Origin: Fusicatenibacter_A intestinipullorum
Lineage (GTDB): Bacteria > Bacillota > Negativicutes > Acidaminococcales > Acidaminococcaceae
NCBI GenBank assembly: GCA_019117495.1
Contig: DWZP01000025.1
Span: 16,077 to 80,076 of the forward strand
Direction: 5' to 3'
Length of the DNA: 64,000 nt
Numbering within the stretch: position 1 is the first letter of the stretch; each line of letters begins with the position of its first letter. This document shows, in pieces, positions 40,440-48,316 of this stretch. The notes under the pieces are model-generated. The model made no database searches, had not been told where the DNA came from, and was given only the letters and a program-made list of their open reading frames with translations. Position numbers and translations under genes: made by a program.

Positions 40440-41186
40440 TTAATTTTTTCTGCTTAAATCGCATAAGTAATATAATAAATACTCATTATTCAGATATTTA
40501 TTGTCAACAGGCCACAACCATAAGCCTTTATCAACAAAGCTATTATACAAGGAAAGATAAAATTTACTTGTACTATCTTTATGTATACCTTCAGCACTTT
40601 CTCTTAGTAAAACTAAAAATTTATCTTCGTTGCCTAATACTAAATTAGCCATGGCTTTACTGCGTAAACTTTTAGGAGAGTTATCCTTATCTAGTAAAGT
40701 ACATACTTTTTGCGCTAATTTTTTTGCTTTTTCTCTATATTCATCATACTCACTACTATAAGCAATATCGCCTGCACGGCACAAAATAGCATAATCAAGT
40801 AATAACGCTGCGTTATTTACATTATGTTCAAGACTTTTTTGTAATAATCTTTCCGATTCATAAAAAGTCTTTTTGGCATATGGCAATACTCCTTTTCCCC
40901 TGTATATTTGCATAGATAGAACAAAATAAGCTACATTATCATTTTCAATAACTTTTGCTTTTGAGATGTTCGATATAGCTTTAGCATAAAAATAACCTTT
41001 TTCCGTAGCAACTGTTGCATTTTTAGCTGCACAATACGCTTCATAAGCTTGATTGAAATAATCATTTCCCTCTATATAATTGGGGGATAAGAGCGCATCC
41101 TGTTCTATCGAAATATAATTAGCTTTAGTTATGTTAGGAATGAAGAACACACAAAAACTTATCAGTAGTATTTTAAATAACTTCAT
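40440..41186 (-). CDS. exported helical-repeat protein (TPR-like), unknown function
   Basis: 248 residues, ATG 41186 behind GAGGTAA. Signal peptide to about residue 22 (FFIPNITKA-NY). The mature part is almost all helical with alternating aromatic/Ala positions (YFNQAYEAYCAAKNAT, YFYAKAISNISKAKV, SERLLQKSLEHNVNNAALLLDYAI), the look of TPR/Sel1-type repeats though no single repeat is canonical. It sits 13 bp before the CsgG-like gene, so could be a scaffold or assembly factor for the neighbouring outer-membrane proteins. No closer identification possible. Confidence 0.55.
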   Translation of the reverse strand: MKLFKILLISFCVFFIPNITKANYISIEQDALLSPNYIEGNDYFNQAYEAYCAAKNATVATEKGYFYAKAISNISKAKVIENDNVAYFVLSMQIYRGKGVLPYAKKTFYESERLLQKSLEHNVNNAALLLDYAILCRAGDIAYSSEYDEYREKAKKLAQKVCTLLDKDNSPKSLRSKAMANLVLGNEDKFLVLLRESAEGIHKDSTSKFYLSLYNSFVDKGLWLWPVDNKYLNNEYLLYYLCDLSRKN

Positions 41187-41208
41187 AGATTTACCTCATA
41201 AAGAGATG

Positions 41209-41241
41209 GGAATATCCCTGCAAATATGCGAAGGATATTCC
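41209..41241 (-). promoter_or_regulatory. intercistronic hairpin downstream of the LPP20-like gene
   Basis: GGAATATCC (41209-41217) and GGATATTCC (41233-41241) form a 9-bp perfect stem in the 70-bp gap between the LPP20-like gene and the rest of the operon. No T-run, so more likely RNA stabilisation or processing than termination; it would let the first gene be expressed at a higher level. Confidence 0.4.
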
Positions 41242-41256
41242 AAATAGAATATTACT

Positions 41257-42183
41257 TTATTTTACAAAAACGACTGCACATTGATTAAAAATATCAGCCT
41301 GCTCATTTGCAAGCAAAATTTTATCGCCATCCTCTACTGATACAACAACATTTACAGGATTAACAGAATTTAATCCACCTTTAACAGCTAACGCTTTAAC
41401 AATCAATGGATTATTACCAGCTCTCGTGAACCCTCCAGCTGCTTTCTGCAAATCAGCGGCATATTCTACCATGCCTTTTGAAATAGCAAAATCTTTATCT
41501 ATATTTTGTATCCCATAAATTGCTCTGCCATTTTTATCATAAATTACAGGGGCAAAGGTTGCTTCAAGTCCTAAATTAGATGCGTCAACAATAACACCAG
41601 TATAATTTACAGTTTTTATTTCTTGTATAACATCCTTACTTAAAACTGTAGTCTTTGTGTCTATTTTAATGGCAGGTTCTTTTTTTACATTTTTTGTTAC
41701 TTCTGGTAATACAGCATTAGCAAGGCTATTACCTGTACCAAACAAAGGTATTCTTAACTTAACAAAATAACTACCATCTTCGTTAGACCCTTCTTCAATA
41801 ACATGCGCGCCCTTGACTAAAGCTGAAACTCTTGCTTTCACAACATCACTTTGCAGCACTAATGATTCCACAGTAGTTTCAGAATCTACTTGCACTCCTT
41901 GAATGGTTTCGGCTAATAAGCGGTAAGCGTCAACTATAGCAGCTCTTCTTGCTAAAACATTACCACGATTACCAACATTTTCAGGAGGATAACCAACACC
42001 TATTGCAACAATGTCAGATTCAGCTCCTTTAGTCCAATTAACTGTTCCATTTTGATACATATTAACACTAACAGCTACATTAGCTTCTGTACCGGATGCA
42101 GCTACGATAGACGTATTATAGACATTACCAAAAGTCAAAGCTAATCCCAACATCATAGCTGCTGTAAGTTTTTTGTTAATCAT
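41257..42183 (-). CDS. LPP20/FlgP-like exported protein
   Basis: 308 residues; ATG 42183 sits 10 bases after GGAAGG (earlier in-frame ATG codons overlap the ribosome site). Signal peptide 1-31 (ending IVAAS). Residues 45-160 match the LPP20 pattern (VGYPPENVGNRGNVLARRAAIVDAYRLLAETIQGVQVDSETTVE, then VKARVSALVKGAHVIEE and GSYFVKLRIPLFG), the family of Helicobacter LPP20 and Vibrio FlgP, but here without a lipobox cysteine. Residues 190-308 are a second beta-rich domain (VIQEIKTVNYTGVIVDASNLGLEATFAPVIYDKNGRAIYG) seen with LPP20 domains in other envelope proteins. First gene of the operon. Confidence 0.7.
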   Translation of the reverse strand: MINKKLTAAMMLGLALTFGNVYNTSIVAASGTEANVAVSVNMYQNGTVNWTKGAESDIVAIGVGYPPENVGNRGNVLARRAAIVDAYRLLAETIQGVQVDSETTVESLVLQSDVVKARVSALVKGAHVIEEGSNEDGSYFVKLRIPLFGTGNSLANAVLPEVTKNVKKEPAIKIDTKTTVLSKDVIQEIKTVNYTGVIVDASNLGLEATFAPVIYDKNGRAIYGIQNIDKDFAISKGMVEYAADLQKAAGGFTRAGNNPLIVKALAVKGGLNSVNPVNVVVSVEDGDKILLANEQADIFNQCAVVFVK

Positions 42184-42220
42184 TTTCATCATTCCTTCCA
42201 CATTTTATTTTTTATATATA

Positions 42221-42250
42221 AATAATATAAATTGACTTATTTATATTATT
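42221..42250. promoter_or_regulatory. palindrome upstream of the LPP20-like operon
   Basis: AATAATATAAAT (42221-42232), 6-base spacer, ATTTATATTATT (42239-42250): 12-bp perfect inverted repeat, 38 bp before the start codon of the exported-protein operon. Candidate operator; the divergent XRE gene at 42496 could encode its binder. Confidence 0.4.
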
Positions 42251-42495
42251 CCTCTTATTTACTGATAGAACTTTAACCAATAAATAACATATGAATTACG
42301 TTGATTCTTTTAATGCCTGACACTTAATTCTTATCACAATTTTTTAAAATGCAATATACAAGCTTTACAACTTTAAATATTTTACAGTATTAATTATACA
42401 ATTTTTAAAAGCGTATATCAATACAATGTACATCTTTTAATGACTTATTTTTCGTTTTAAATATCATATAATTAATTACATGGAGGTCTTTTCCT
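42251..42495. other. AT-rich divergent intergenic region
   Basis: Region between the exported-protein operon and the XRE gene. No gene seen. A TATAAT-like box lies close to 42467, upstream of the GGAGG of the XRE gene, but a matching -35 is not evident. Confidence 0.4.
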
Positions 42496-42819
42496 ATGTA
42501 TGAGGATTTTGTGGCAAACAGGATTATGCAATTGCGCCAACAAAAAAAAGTTTCTGCTCGTGAAATGAGCCTGGCAATAGGGCAAAATGTAAATTATATC
42601 AACCGCATAGAAAATAAGCTTAGTTTACCTTCACTCCAAGGCTTATTTTATATCTGTGAATATTTTAATATCACCCCACAAGAATTTTTTGAAGGCAGTG
42701 GAACACCGCTTCCTGCAATAATGCTATTACATGAAGCCACACATATTTTATCAACGCTAAACGAAGAACAGCTATCGCTTATAATAGCTGTTGCAAAAGC
42801 TATGCAAAATAAAAAATAA
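42496..42819 (+). CDS. XRE-family transcriptional regulator, 107 residues
   Basis: ATG 42496 behind GGAGG. Residues 8-65 form an HTH_3 domain (IMQLRQQKKVSAREMSLAIGQNVNYINRIEN, then LPSLQGLFYICEYFNITPQEFFE); the last 35 residues are a short helical tail (LNEEQLSLIIAVAKAM) like that of small SinR/XRE regulators of phages and islands. Divergent from the FlgT/CsgG/LPP20-like operon with a 12-bp-arm palindrome between them, so it is a candidate local regulator. Strong terminator behind. Confidence 0.82.
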   Translation: MYEDFVANRIMQLRQQKKVSAREMSLAIGQNVNYINRIENKLSLPSLQGLFYICEYFNITPQEFFEGSGTPLPAIMLLHEATHILSTLNEEQLSLIIAVAKAMQNKK

Positions 42820-42863
42820 CCAACCATAATAGTTTTTAAAACTGCTTATGGTTGGTTATTTTT
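42812..42863. terminator. bidirectional terminator between XRE gene and lysA
   Basis: An 18-bp perfect stem AAAAATAACCAACCATAA (42812-42829) with 42846-42863, ending in T-rich sequence on both strands. Confidence 0.92.
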
Positions 42864-42886
42864 ATTAGAAAATCACTTTTTAAATT

Positions 42887-44152
42887 TTAGTCTTTATTAA
42901 ACAAACCTGTAAAATCAAAAGTGGCAAAATAATCTGCCGGAGTTTCGGCGCGGCGTATCATTTCAACGCTGCCGTCCTCTTTCAGCAAAAGTTCCGCACT
43001 GCGCAGTTTGCCGTTGTAGTTGTAGCCCATGGCAAAGCCGTGTGCACCGGCGTCATGGATAAATACCAAATCGCCGATGTTTATTTCCGGCAGCATACGG
43101 TCAATGGCAAATTTATCGTTGTTTTCGCACAAACCGCCCGTAACGTCATATTTATGGTCGCAGGGCGCGTTTTCCTTGCCCATAACGGTTATATGGTGGT
43201 AAGCGCCATAAATTGCCGGGCGCATCAGGTTGGCGGCGCAGGCATCCAGCCCGATATATTCTTTATAAATATGCTTTTGGTGAATAACGCGGCTTACCAG
43301 CGCGCCGTAAGGTGCCAGCATATAGCGGCCCATTTCGGTATAAAGCCTTACGTTACCCATACCTGCCGGTACCAGCACTTCTTCATAAGCACGGCGCACG
43401 CCGTCGCCTATTTCCATAATATCATTTTGCGGCTGTCCGGGGCGGTAGGCAATGCCGACACCGCCGGAAAGATTGATAAATTCAATGGAAGCGCCGGTTT
43501 CTTCTTTTAATTCCACGGCAACTTTAAATAAAATACGTGCCAGTTCCGGGTAGTAATCGTTGGTAACGGTGTTACTTGCCAAAAACGCATGCAGGCCAAA
43601 GTGTTTTACACCCTTAGCCATAAGGCGTTTGTAAGCCTCGGTAAGCTGCTCACGAGTCATGCCGTATTTGGCGTCGCCCGGGTTATCCATAATATTGTTG
43701 GCAATGGCAAAATGCCCGCCCGGGTTGTAGCGGCAGCATACGGTATCGGGAATATCGGCCACGCGCTCCAAAAAGTCAATATGGGTAATATCGTCCAGAT
43801 TTATAGTGGCATTGAGTTTGCGTGCCAGCTGAAAATCTTCGGCAGGCGTATCGTTGGACGAAAACATAATTTCGTCACCCTTAAAGCCAACCGCATCAGC
43901 CATTAAAAGCTCTGTATAAGAAGAACAATCCGCGCCGCAGCCTTCTTCGTGCAAAATTTTTAAAATGCCCGGCGTCGGCGTTGCTTTTACCGCAAAATAT
44001 TCCTTAAAGCCTTTGTTCCAGTTGAAAGCTTTATTTACCCTGCGCGCAGTTTCGCGGATGCCTTTTTCGTCATATAAATAAAACGGCGTTGCATAGCATG
44101 ATGCAATATCTTCAAGTTGTTCTTTGGTAACAAACGGAATTTTTTCAGACAT
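42887..44152 (-). CDS. lysA: diaminopimelate decarboxylase-type PLP enzyme
   Basis: 421 residues; ATG 44152 follows AAAGG by 9 bases, a TTG three codons ahead being rejected. Fold type III decarboxylase: PLP lysine Lys56 in FAVKATPTP, the glycine-rich loop NLSGGVGIAYRP near 233, EMGRYMLAPYG near 275, and the active-site Cys in CENNDKF near 350. The SSNDTPAEDF form and CGADCSS start resemble the DAP decarboxylase branch (final step of lysine synthesis, meso-DAP to lysine) in Negativicutes and Bacteroidetes. Just downstream of a TrmB-like regulator on the same transcript. Confidence 0.83.
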   Translation of the reverse strand: MSEKIPFVTKEQLEDIASCYATPFYLYDEKGIRETARRVNKAFNWNKGFKEYFAVKATPTPGILKILHEEGCGADCSSYTELLMADAVGFKGDEIMFSSNDTPAEDFQLARKLNATINLDDITHIDFLERVADIPDTVCCRYNPGGHFAIANNIMDNPGDAKYGMTREQLTEAYKRLMAKGVKHFGLHAFLASNTVTNDYYPELARILFKVAVELKEETGASIEFINLSGGVGIAYRPGQPQNDIMEIGDGVRRAYEEVLVPAGMGNVRLYTEMGRYMLAPYGALVSRVIHQKHIYKEYIGLDACAANLMRPAIYGAYHHITVMGKENAPCDHKYDVTGGLCENNDKFAIDRMLPEINIGDLVFIHDAGAHGFAMGYNYNGKLRSAELLLKEDGSVEMIRRAETPADYFATFDFTGLFNKD

Positions 44153-44157
44153 TAATC

Positions 44158-44862
44158 TCAACCTTTCTGCAATTCAATCAGTTTAATTTCGTTTTTAAGC
44201 GCGTCCTTAAACAAATCCACCAGGTTACGCTTACAGGAATATAAACAGGTTGAATTTGCCCCCTCATCCAAATCACCGGTCAGCACCGTCTGCGAATCGG
44301 CTATCAGCCTTATCTGCCCTGTCTGTTTAACGGTGTTGTAGCAAATTGCCCCCGGAAGCAGGAAATCGCTGCCGGTAATAACCACTACCTTTAAGCCGCG
44401 GCCAAGCGCGTCTTCAAGTTCAGTACGCAAAAGCTCCATTACGGCGGCATTTGCCGATACATAAATGCGCGCTTTGGCATTAAGTACGGTGTTTTGCAGC
44501 TTGCTGATAATTTCTGCGTTGCCCTTAATGGTTATATAACCTTCGGCTTCGTTTTTTACACCGGGCAGTTCTTTTATAAGCGCGTCGCGCATTTCCGCCA
44601 GACGGCGGATTTTATTATTGCAGAACTCCTCCGGTGCAACCGGCGTATAACGCGTCACTTTGCCTTCTTCCATTATATAGGCAGCGCCCTTTTCCACCAG
44701 CCCGGCCAGTGCCGTATAGGTGTTGGAGCGCGATATGCCTGTCTGCTTGGCCGCTTCATAGCCTGTAAGGCGTCCGGCTTTTACCAGCAGCAGGTATAAT
44801 GTTGCCTCCTGGCGTGTAAGGTTAAAGTGCATTAAGCGTTCTACGATTTCCATTCCCCTCAT
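44158..44862 (-). CDS. TrmB-family transcriptional regulator
   Basis: 234 residues. ATG 44862 has AAGGGG five bases ahead; ATG 44853 (MEIVERLM) is a possible alternative. N-terminal winged helix of TrmB type (FNLTRQEATLYLLLVKAGRLTGYEAAKQTGISRSNTYTALAGLVEKG, residues 14-60); residues 110-230 look like the PLD-like sensor half (KLQNTVLNAKARIYVSANAAVMELLRTELEDALGRGLKVVVITG). Five bases separate its stop from lysA, so it and lysA are one operon. A TGTTC-N8-GAACA palindrome over its promoter start suggests autoregulation. Ligand unknown. Confidence 0.78.
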   Translation of the reverse strand: MRGMEIVERLMHFNLTRQEATLYLLLVKAGRLTGYEAAKQTGISRSNTYTALAGLVEKGAAYIMEEGKVTRYTPVAPEEFCNNKIRRLAEMRDALIKELPGVKNEAEGYITIKGNAEIISKLQNTVLNAKARIYVSANAAVMELLRTELEDALGRGLKVVVITGSDFLLPGAICYNTVKQTGQIRLIADSQTVLTGDLDEGANSTCLYSCKRNLVDLFKDALKNEIKLIELQKG

Positions 44863-44878
44863 TCAGCCCCTTATATAT

Positions 44879-44924
44879 TGTTCCTGTTCAAGAACACTAT
44901 ACTCTTTTTTTATGCGGTTGTCAA
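44879..44924 (-). promoter_or_regulatory. promoter and palindromic operator of the trmB-like/lysA operon
   Basis: On the minus strand: perfect TTGACA (44924-44919), 17-bp spacer, TATAGT (44901-44896), then TGTTC (44879-44883)/GAACA (44892-44896) inverted repeat covering the transcription start. A repressor bound there would block initiation. Confidence 0.75.
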
Positions 44925-44953
44925 TAACTAACCAAAAAATTTGCAAAAAAATA

Positions 44954-44974
44954 AGCAGGCCCTTTAAGCCTGCT
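44954..44974 (-). terminator. terminator after rsmA
   Basis: AGCAGGC (44954-44960) with GCCTGCT (44968-44974); the minus strand continues TTATTTTTTTGC. Confidence 0.8.
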
Positions 44975-44986
44975 GAATTTATATTG

Positions 44987-45838
44987 CTATTTTATCTTTT
45001 CAAAGGTATTGGTTAAGTTTGCAAAATCCTGCAATGAAAGCGTTTCGCCGCGGCGTTTGGGGTCAATGCCCGCAAGGTTCAGCCATTCCTGTGCCTGCTG
45101 CGAGGTAATGCCCATGTTCTTCAGCGCATTGCTTAACATTTTGCGGCGCAGCGAAAAGGCTGCCTTTACCACTCTGAAAAACAGTTTTTCATCACAAATT
45201 TCCACCGGCGGCACGGTGCGGTTTTTGCACACCACAACGGCGCTGTCCACGCTTGGGCGCGGAATAAAACTTGACGGCGACACAATAAAGGCAATTTCCG
45301 GCTCCGTGTAATACTGCATGGCAACCGAAAGCGCGCCGTAATCTTTTCCGCCCGGCGCTGCCGTTATGCGTTCGGCAACTTCCTTCTGCACCATTATTAC
45401 CATGCGTTCAAGCGGCAGCTTTTTTTCAAGCAGCGCAAAAATTATCGGCGTGGTAATGTAATACGGCAAATTGGCCGCAACCTTAAAGGTTTTGCCGCCC
45501 ATGGCGCTGTTAACGTCAAGTTCAAGCACGTCGGCATTAATAACGCGCACGTTTTCATAGCCTTCCAGCGTTTTTTCAAGCACCGGCAAAAGGCGTTTAT
45601 CCAGTTCAACAGCGGTTACATCCGCGCCGGTTTCTGCCAGTGCCTGCGTCAGCGTACCAATGCCGGGCCCTACTTCAAGCACCGCTTCTCCGGGCGCAAG
45701 CTCTGCGGCAGCGGCAATGCGGCGCACAATGTCTTCATCAATTAAAAAGTTCTGCCCGAGTCTTTTATCGGCATGCAGGTTAAACCTGCGCAATATATAA
45801 TTAGTAACTTCCGGTGTAGCAATTACAGGTTTCTTCAT
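44987..45838 (-). CDS. rsmA: 16S rRNA (A1518/A1519-N6)-dimethyltransferase RsmA
   Basis: 283 residues, ATG 45838 overlapping the rnmV stop by 4 bases. SAM-binding LEVGPGIGTLTQAL near 51, NADVLELD near 104, catalytic NLPYYITTPI near 124, and the C-terminal SFIPRPSVDSAVV motif, all standard for KsgA/RsmA. It dimethylates two adenines in helix 45 of 16S rRNA during 30S maturation. In the conserved metG-tatD-yabE-rnmV-rsmA cluster of Firmicutes; last gene, followed by a terminator. Confidence 0.97.
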   Translation of the reverse strand: MKKPVIATPEVTNYILRRFNLHADKRLGQNFLIDEDIVRRIAAAAELAPGEAVLEVGPGIGTLTQALAETGADVTAVELDKRLLPVLEKTLEGYENVRVINADVLELDVNSAMGGKTFKVAANLPYYITTPIIFALLEKKLPLERMVIMVQKEVAERITAAPGGKDYGALSVAMQYYTEPEIAFIVSPSSFIPRPSVDSAVVVCKNRTVPPVEICDEKLFFRVVKAAFSLRRKMLSNALKNMGITSQQAQEWLNLAGIDPKRRGETLSLQDFANLTNTFEKIK

Positions 45839-46377
45839 TCAGCTTCTCCAATTTCCGCCAGTGCGGAATTAAATTCTTCGCGCGTTACGCCGTAGGTGTT
45901 AAGCCTTTGCAAAAAGCATTTGGCATTGCCGTAACCAACGCCCAAAAGCGCAGCCAGCTTATCGCGCCTTGCGCTTGCCATGCTGCCGCCGCTGAGCCCG
46001 TTTATCATTAAATCACGCTCTGTAAATTCTTTCTGCGGAGTAAATTCATGATGGCGTACTTTGCCCAGCGCCGCTAAAATAGCTTTGGGGCTTGCCTGTT
46101 CCACGCCGACATCACCGTTGGCGGTTGCATCAATGCGCGGTATAAAAGCCTGCCCCGCCTCTGGAAAACGCTCCGTTAAAAAGCGGCGTATGCGGTTGCC
46201 TGCTACGTCAGGGTCAGTAAGTATAATAATGCCGCGCTTTTTATACGCTGCTTCAATTTTGCGCAGGGTAGACGCTGCCAGCGTAAAGCCGCCAGTTTCT
46301 ATTGTGTCGGCTTCCAGCGCGCGCCTGATTGCCGCGGTATCACTTTTTCCTTCTACTACAATAACTTCTTTCAGCAC
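45835..46377 (-). CDS. rnmV: ribonuclease M5 (5S rRNA maturation)
   Basis: 180 residues; start GTG 46377, 9 bases after GAGG. Toprim domain: VIVVEGKSDTAAIRRALEADTIETGG (residues 5-30), then IILTDPDVAGNRIRR (49-63) with the metal-binding DPD. The C-terminal region (FTERDLMINGLSGG, RRDKLAALLGVGYGNAKCFLQRLNTYGV) matches RNase M5. It trims both ends of precursor 5S rRNA, with ribosomal protein L18 as cofactor. Overlaps rsmA by 4 bases. Confidence 0.95.
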   Translation of the reverse strand: MLKEVIVVEGKSDTAAIRRALEADTIETGGFTLAASTLRKIEAAYKKRGIIILTDPDVAGNRIRRFLTERFPEAGQAFIPRIDATANGDVGVEQASPKAILAALGKVRHHEFTPQKEFTERDLMINGLSGGSMASARRDKLAALLGVGYGNAKCFLQRLNTYGVTREEFNSALAEIGEAE

Positions 46378-46380
46378 TTA

Positions 46381-47355
46381 TTAGTCCTCTAAAATATAAA
46401 CTTCTACATTACGGCGGCCCCAGTTAATTGCTTCCTCATAACTGTCCATAAACAAATCCACGCGGTTGCCGCGGATAGCGCCACCGGTATCGCCTGCAAT
46501 GGCAATGCCGTAACCGGGGATATACATTTTGGTATAATACGGTATTACACGCGGGTCAACGGCAACAATGCCGCGGGCAGCCACAAGGCCGATGGATGTA
46601 AGGCCTGTGCCGGTGCCGCAGTGTACGGTATAGGCGCTTGCTTCAGCAGTAATGATGCGGCTGTATTTTTTTCTGCCTTCAGGCGTTTCTACCGACATGC
46701 CAATACCGCGCCTGATAACGGAATATTTGGGGTCAGCCAGAACTTCGCGGGCAATTTCCACTTCTTTGGGTGCTTTACCCGTGCTTACTACTGATTTTTT
46801 TACAACTTTTACCTTGCCGGCTTTGCCCTGTTCCACAAGCTGCTCCTGCCCGTAAGGAATATTCTCGTCATCAATGTATTTTACGGGAATTTCCGAATCG
46901 GCCTCAACGGAGCTTAAAGTATCGCCTTTATTAAGGATATGGATTTCCACATTGGCAGTAACCGGAGTATCTGCGGCAGGGTAAACGCGTTTTTTGTTAA
47001 AGCGGATGTTTAATTCCTTTAACGCTTCGCCAACGGTGTCTTTATTGGTAAAAAACTTCTGCTGCGAATCTCCGCGCACAACAATAACCGGCACGGCACG
47101 TTTTAAAACCAGCACTTTGCCTCGGCCGCTCGTTTTTTCTTCAATACGGTCTGCCTGCCCTACGGCAATGCCTGCTTCTTTAAAAACAGTGCGCGGGTCG
47201 GAAAGTTCTGTTGTAACTGTTCTTTCCGTACCGTCAAACTTTAAAATGGTAACAGGTGCTTCCGCCAAACCAAGATGCGTATGCCCACTGAATAAAATTA
47301 CAAACATTATGGCTATCAAAATGGTTCTTCTGAAAACTGTAACATTTTTAGGCAT
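46381..47355 (-). CDS. YabE-like cell-wall protein (DUF348, G5 and 3D domains)
   Basis: 324 residues, ATG 47355 behind AGGAGG. Signal peptide/anchor at 8-30 (ILIAIMFVILFSGHTHLG). Two DUF348 units (ILKFDGTERTVTTELSDPRTVFKEAGI and a second near 85-135), a G5-like stretch near 160-200 (EQLVEQGKAGKVKVVKKS), and a C-terminal 3D domain (residues 235-322) with the three aspartates in AVDPRVIPYY, AGDTGGAIRGNRVDLFMD. 3D domains are murein-active folds related to MltA and Rpf/YabE. It likely cleaves or remodels peptidoglycan outside the cytoplasmic membrane. Position between tatD and rnmV matches B. subtilis yabE. Confidence 0.9.
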   Translation of the reverse strand: MPKNVTVFRRTILIAIMFVILFSGHTHLGLAEAPVTILKFDGTERTVTTELSDPRTVFKEAGIAVGQADRIEEKTSGRGKVLVLKRAVPVIVVRGDSQQKFFTNKDTVGEALKELNIRFNKKRVYPAADTPVTANVEIHILNKGDTLSSVEADSEIPVKYIDDENIPYGQEQLVEQGKAGKVKVVKKSVVSTGKAPKEVEIAREVLADPKYSVIRRGIGMSVETPEGRKKYSRIITAEASAYTVHCGTGTGLTSIGLVAARGIVAVDPRVIPYYTKMYIPGYGIAIAGDTGGAIRGNRVDLFMDSYEEAINWGRRNVEVYILED

Positions 47356-47498
47356 AATATTACCTCCTTAATTCGGGGGTATTTTATCACAGCCTTTTTT
47401 ATAATGTCAAGCCATCTTCCTTGAAGGTACTTTTAGTTTAAAATTAAACAACTCTTTACAAAAAGTATTATGCACAAGCACCTTTATGGTAAATAAAA

Positions 47499-47525
47499 GA
47501 CGCAGCAGTAGCAGACTGCCGCGTC
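47499..47525 (-). terminator. terminator after tatD
   Basis: GACGCAGCAGT (47499-47509) with ACTGCCGCGTC (47515-47525), one mismatch; the minus strand continues with TTTTATTT. Confidence 0.75.
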
Positions 47526-47529
47526 AGCA

Positions 47530-48315
47530 TTATTTAATTTTATTAAAAAGCGTTTTAACGTTTTTCGTTGTCTGCGCTGCCAGCGCTTCAAAAGTTGTTC
47601 CGCGTACCAGCGCCGCATTTTGCGCCACAAGTTCCGTATAAAGCGGATTATTGCGCTTGCCGCGGTAAGGCACCGGCGTTAAATACGGTGAATCCGTTTC
47701 AAAAAGCAGCAGTTCGTCAGGCACAAAAGCAAGTACCTCGCGCACTTTGGCTGCGTTTTTATAAGTGCTTGTACCGCCAAAGCCAAAGTAATAACCGCGT
47801 TTGGCAAGTTCCTTTGCCATTTCCAGCGAGCCGGAATAACAATGGAACACAGCCCTTGTTCCCGCGGGCACTTCGCTGCGGAAAATATCGAAAATATCGC
47901 CGTGCGCTTCACGGTCATGGATAATTACCGGCAAATCAAACTGTACAGCAAGGTCAATCTGCTCCAAAAGGCGCTTTTTCTGTACTTCTTTAGGCTCGTT
48001 TTCTTTCCAGTAATAATCAAGCCCTATTTCGCCTATTGCCGAAACTTTTGGATGCACAGCCCACGCTGCCAGTTTATCAAGATAATGCTCATCTTTAATA
48101 CCGGCAAGTTCTTCCGGGTGCCAGCCCACAGCGGCATAAACAAAATCGTACTTTTCTGCAAGCTGTACGGCAAAAGCGGAACTTGCTTCGTCACAGCCGG
48201 GGTTGATAAAGCCTTCCATTTCTTCGCCGATTTTGGCAATCAGCTCGTCACGGTCATCAGTAAAATAATCGGAATCAAGATGGGCGTGCGAATCCCACAA
48301 ACCTGTACGCGACAT
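47530..48315 (-). CDS. tatD: TatD-family metal-dependent DNase
   Basis: 261 residues, ATG 48315, one base after the metG stop. TIM-barrel metal sites: SHAHLD (His10, His12), GEIGLDYYW near 97 (Glu), IIHDREAHGD near 133 (His), FHCYSGS near 158 (His) and FETDSPYLTPVPYRGKRN near 205 (Asp). Length 255-265 is the family norm. A 3'-5' exonuclease acting in DNA repair or degradation. Directly coupled to metG as in most Firmicutes. Confidence 0.95.
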   Translation of the reverse strand: MSRTGLWDSHAHLDSDYFTDDRDELIAKIGEEMEGFINPGCDEASSAFAVQLAEKYDFVYAAVGWHPEELAGIKDEHYLDKLAAWAVHPKVSAIGEIGLDYYWKENEPKEVQKKRLLEQIDLAVQFDLPVIIHDREAHGDIFDIFRSEVPAGTRAVFHCYSGSLEMAKELAKRGYYFGFGGTSTYKNAAKVREVLAFVPDELLLFETDSPYLTPVPYRGKRNNPLYTELVAQNAALVRGTTFEALAAQTTKNVKTLFNKIK

Positions 48316-48316
48316 T

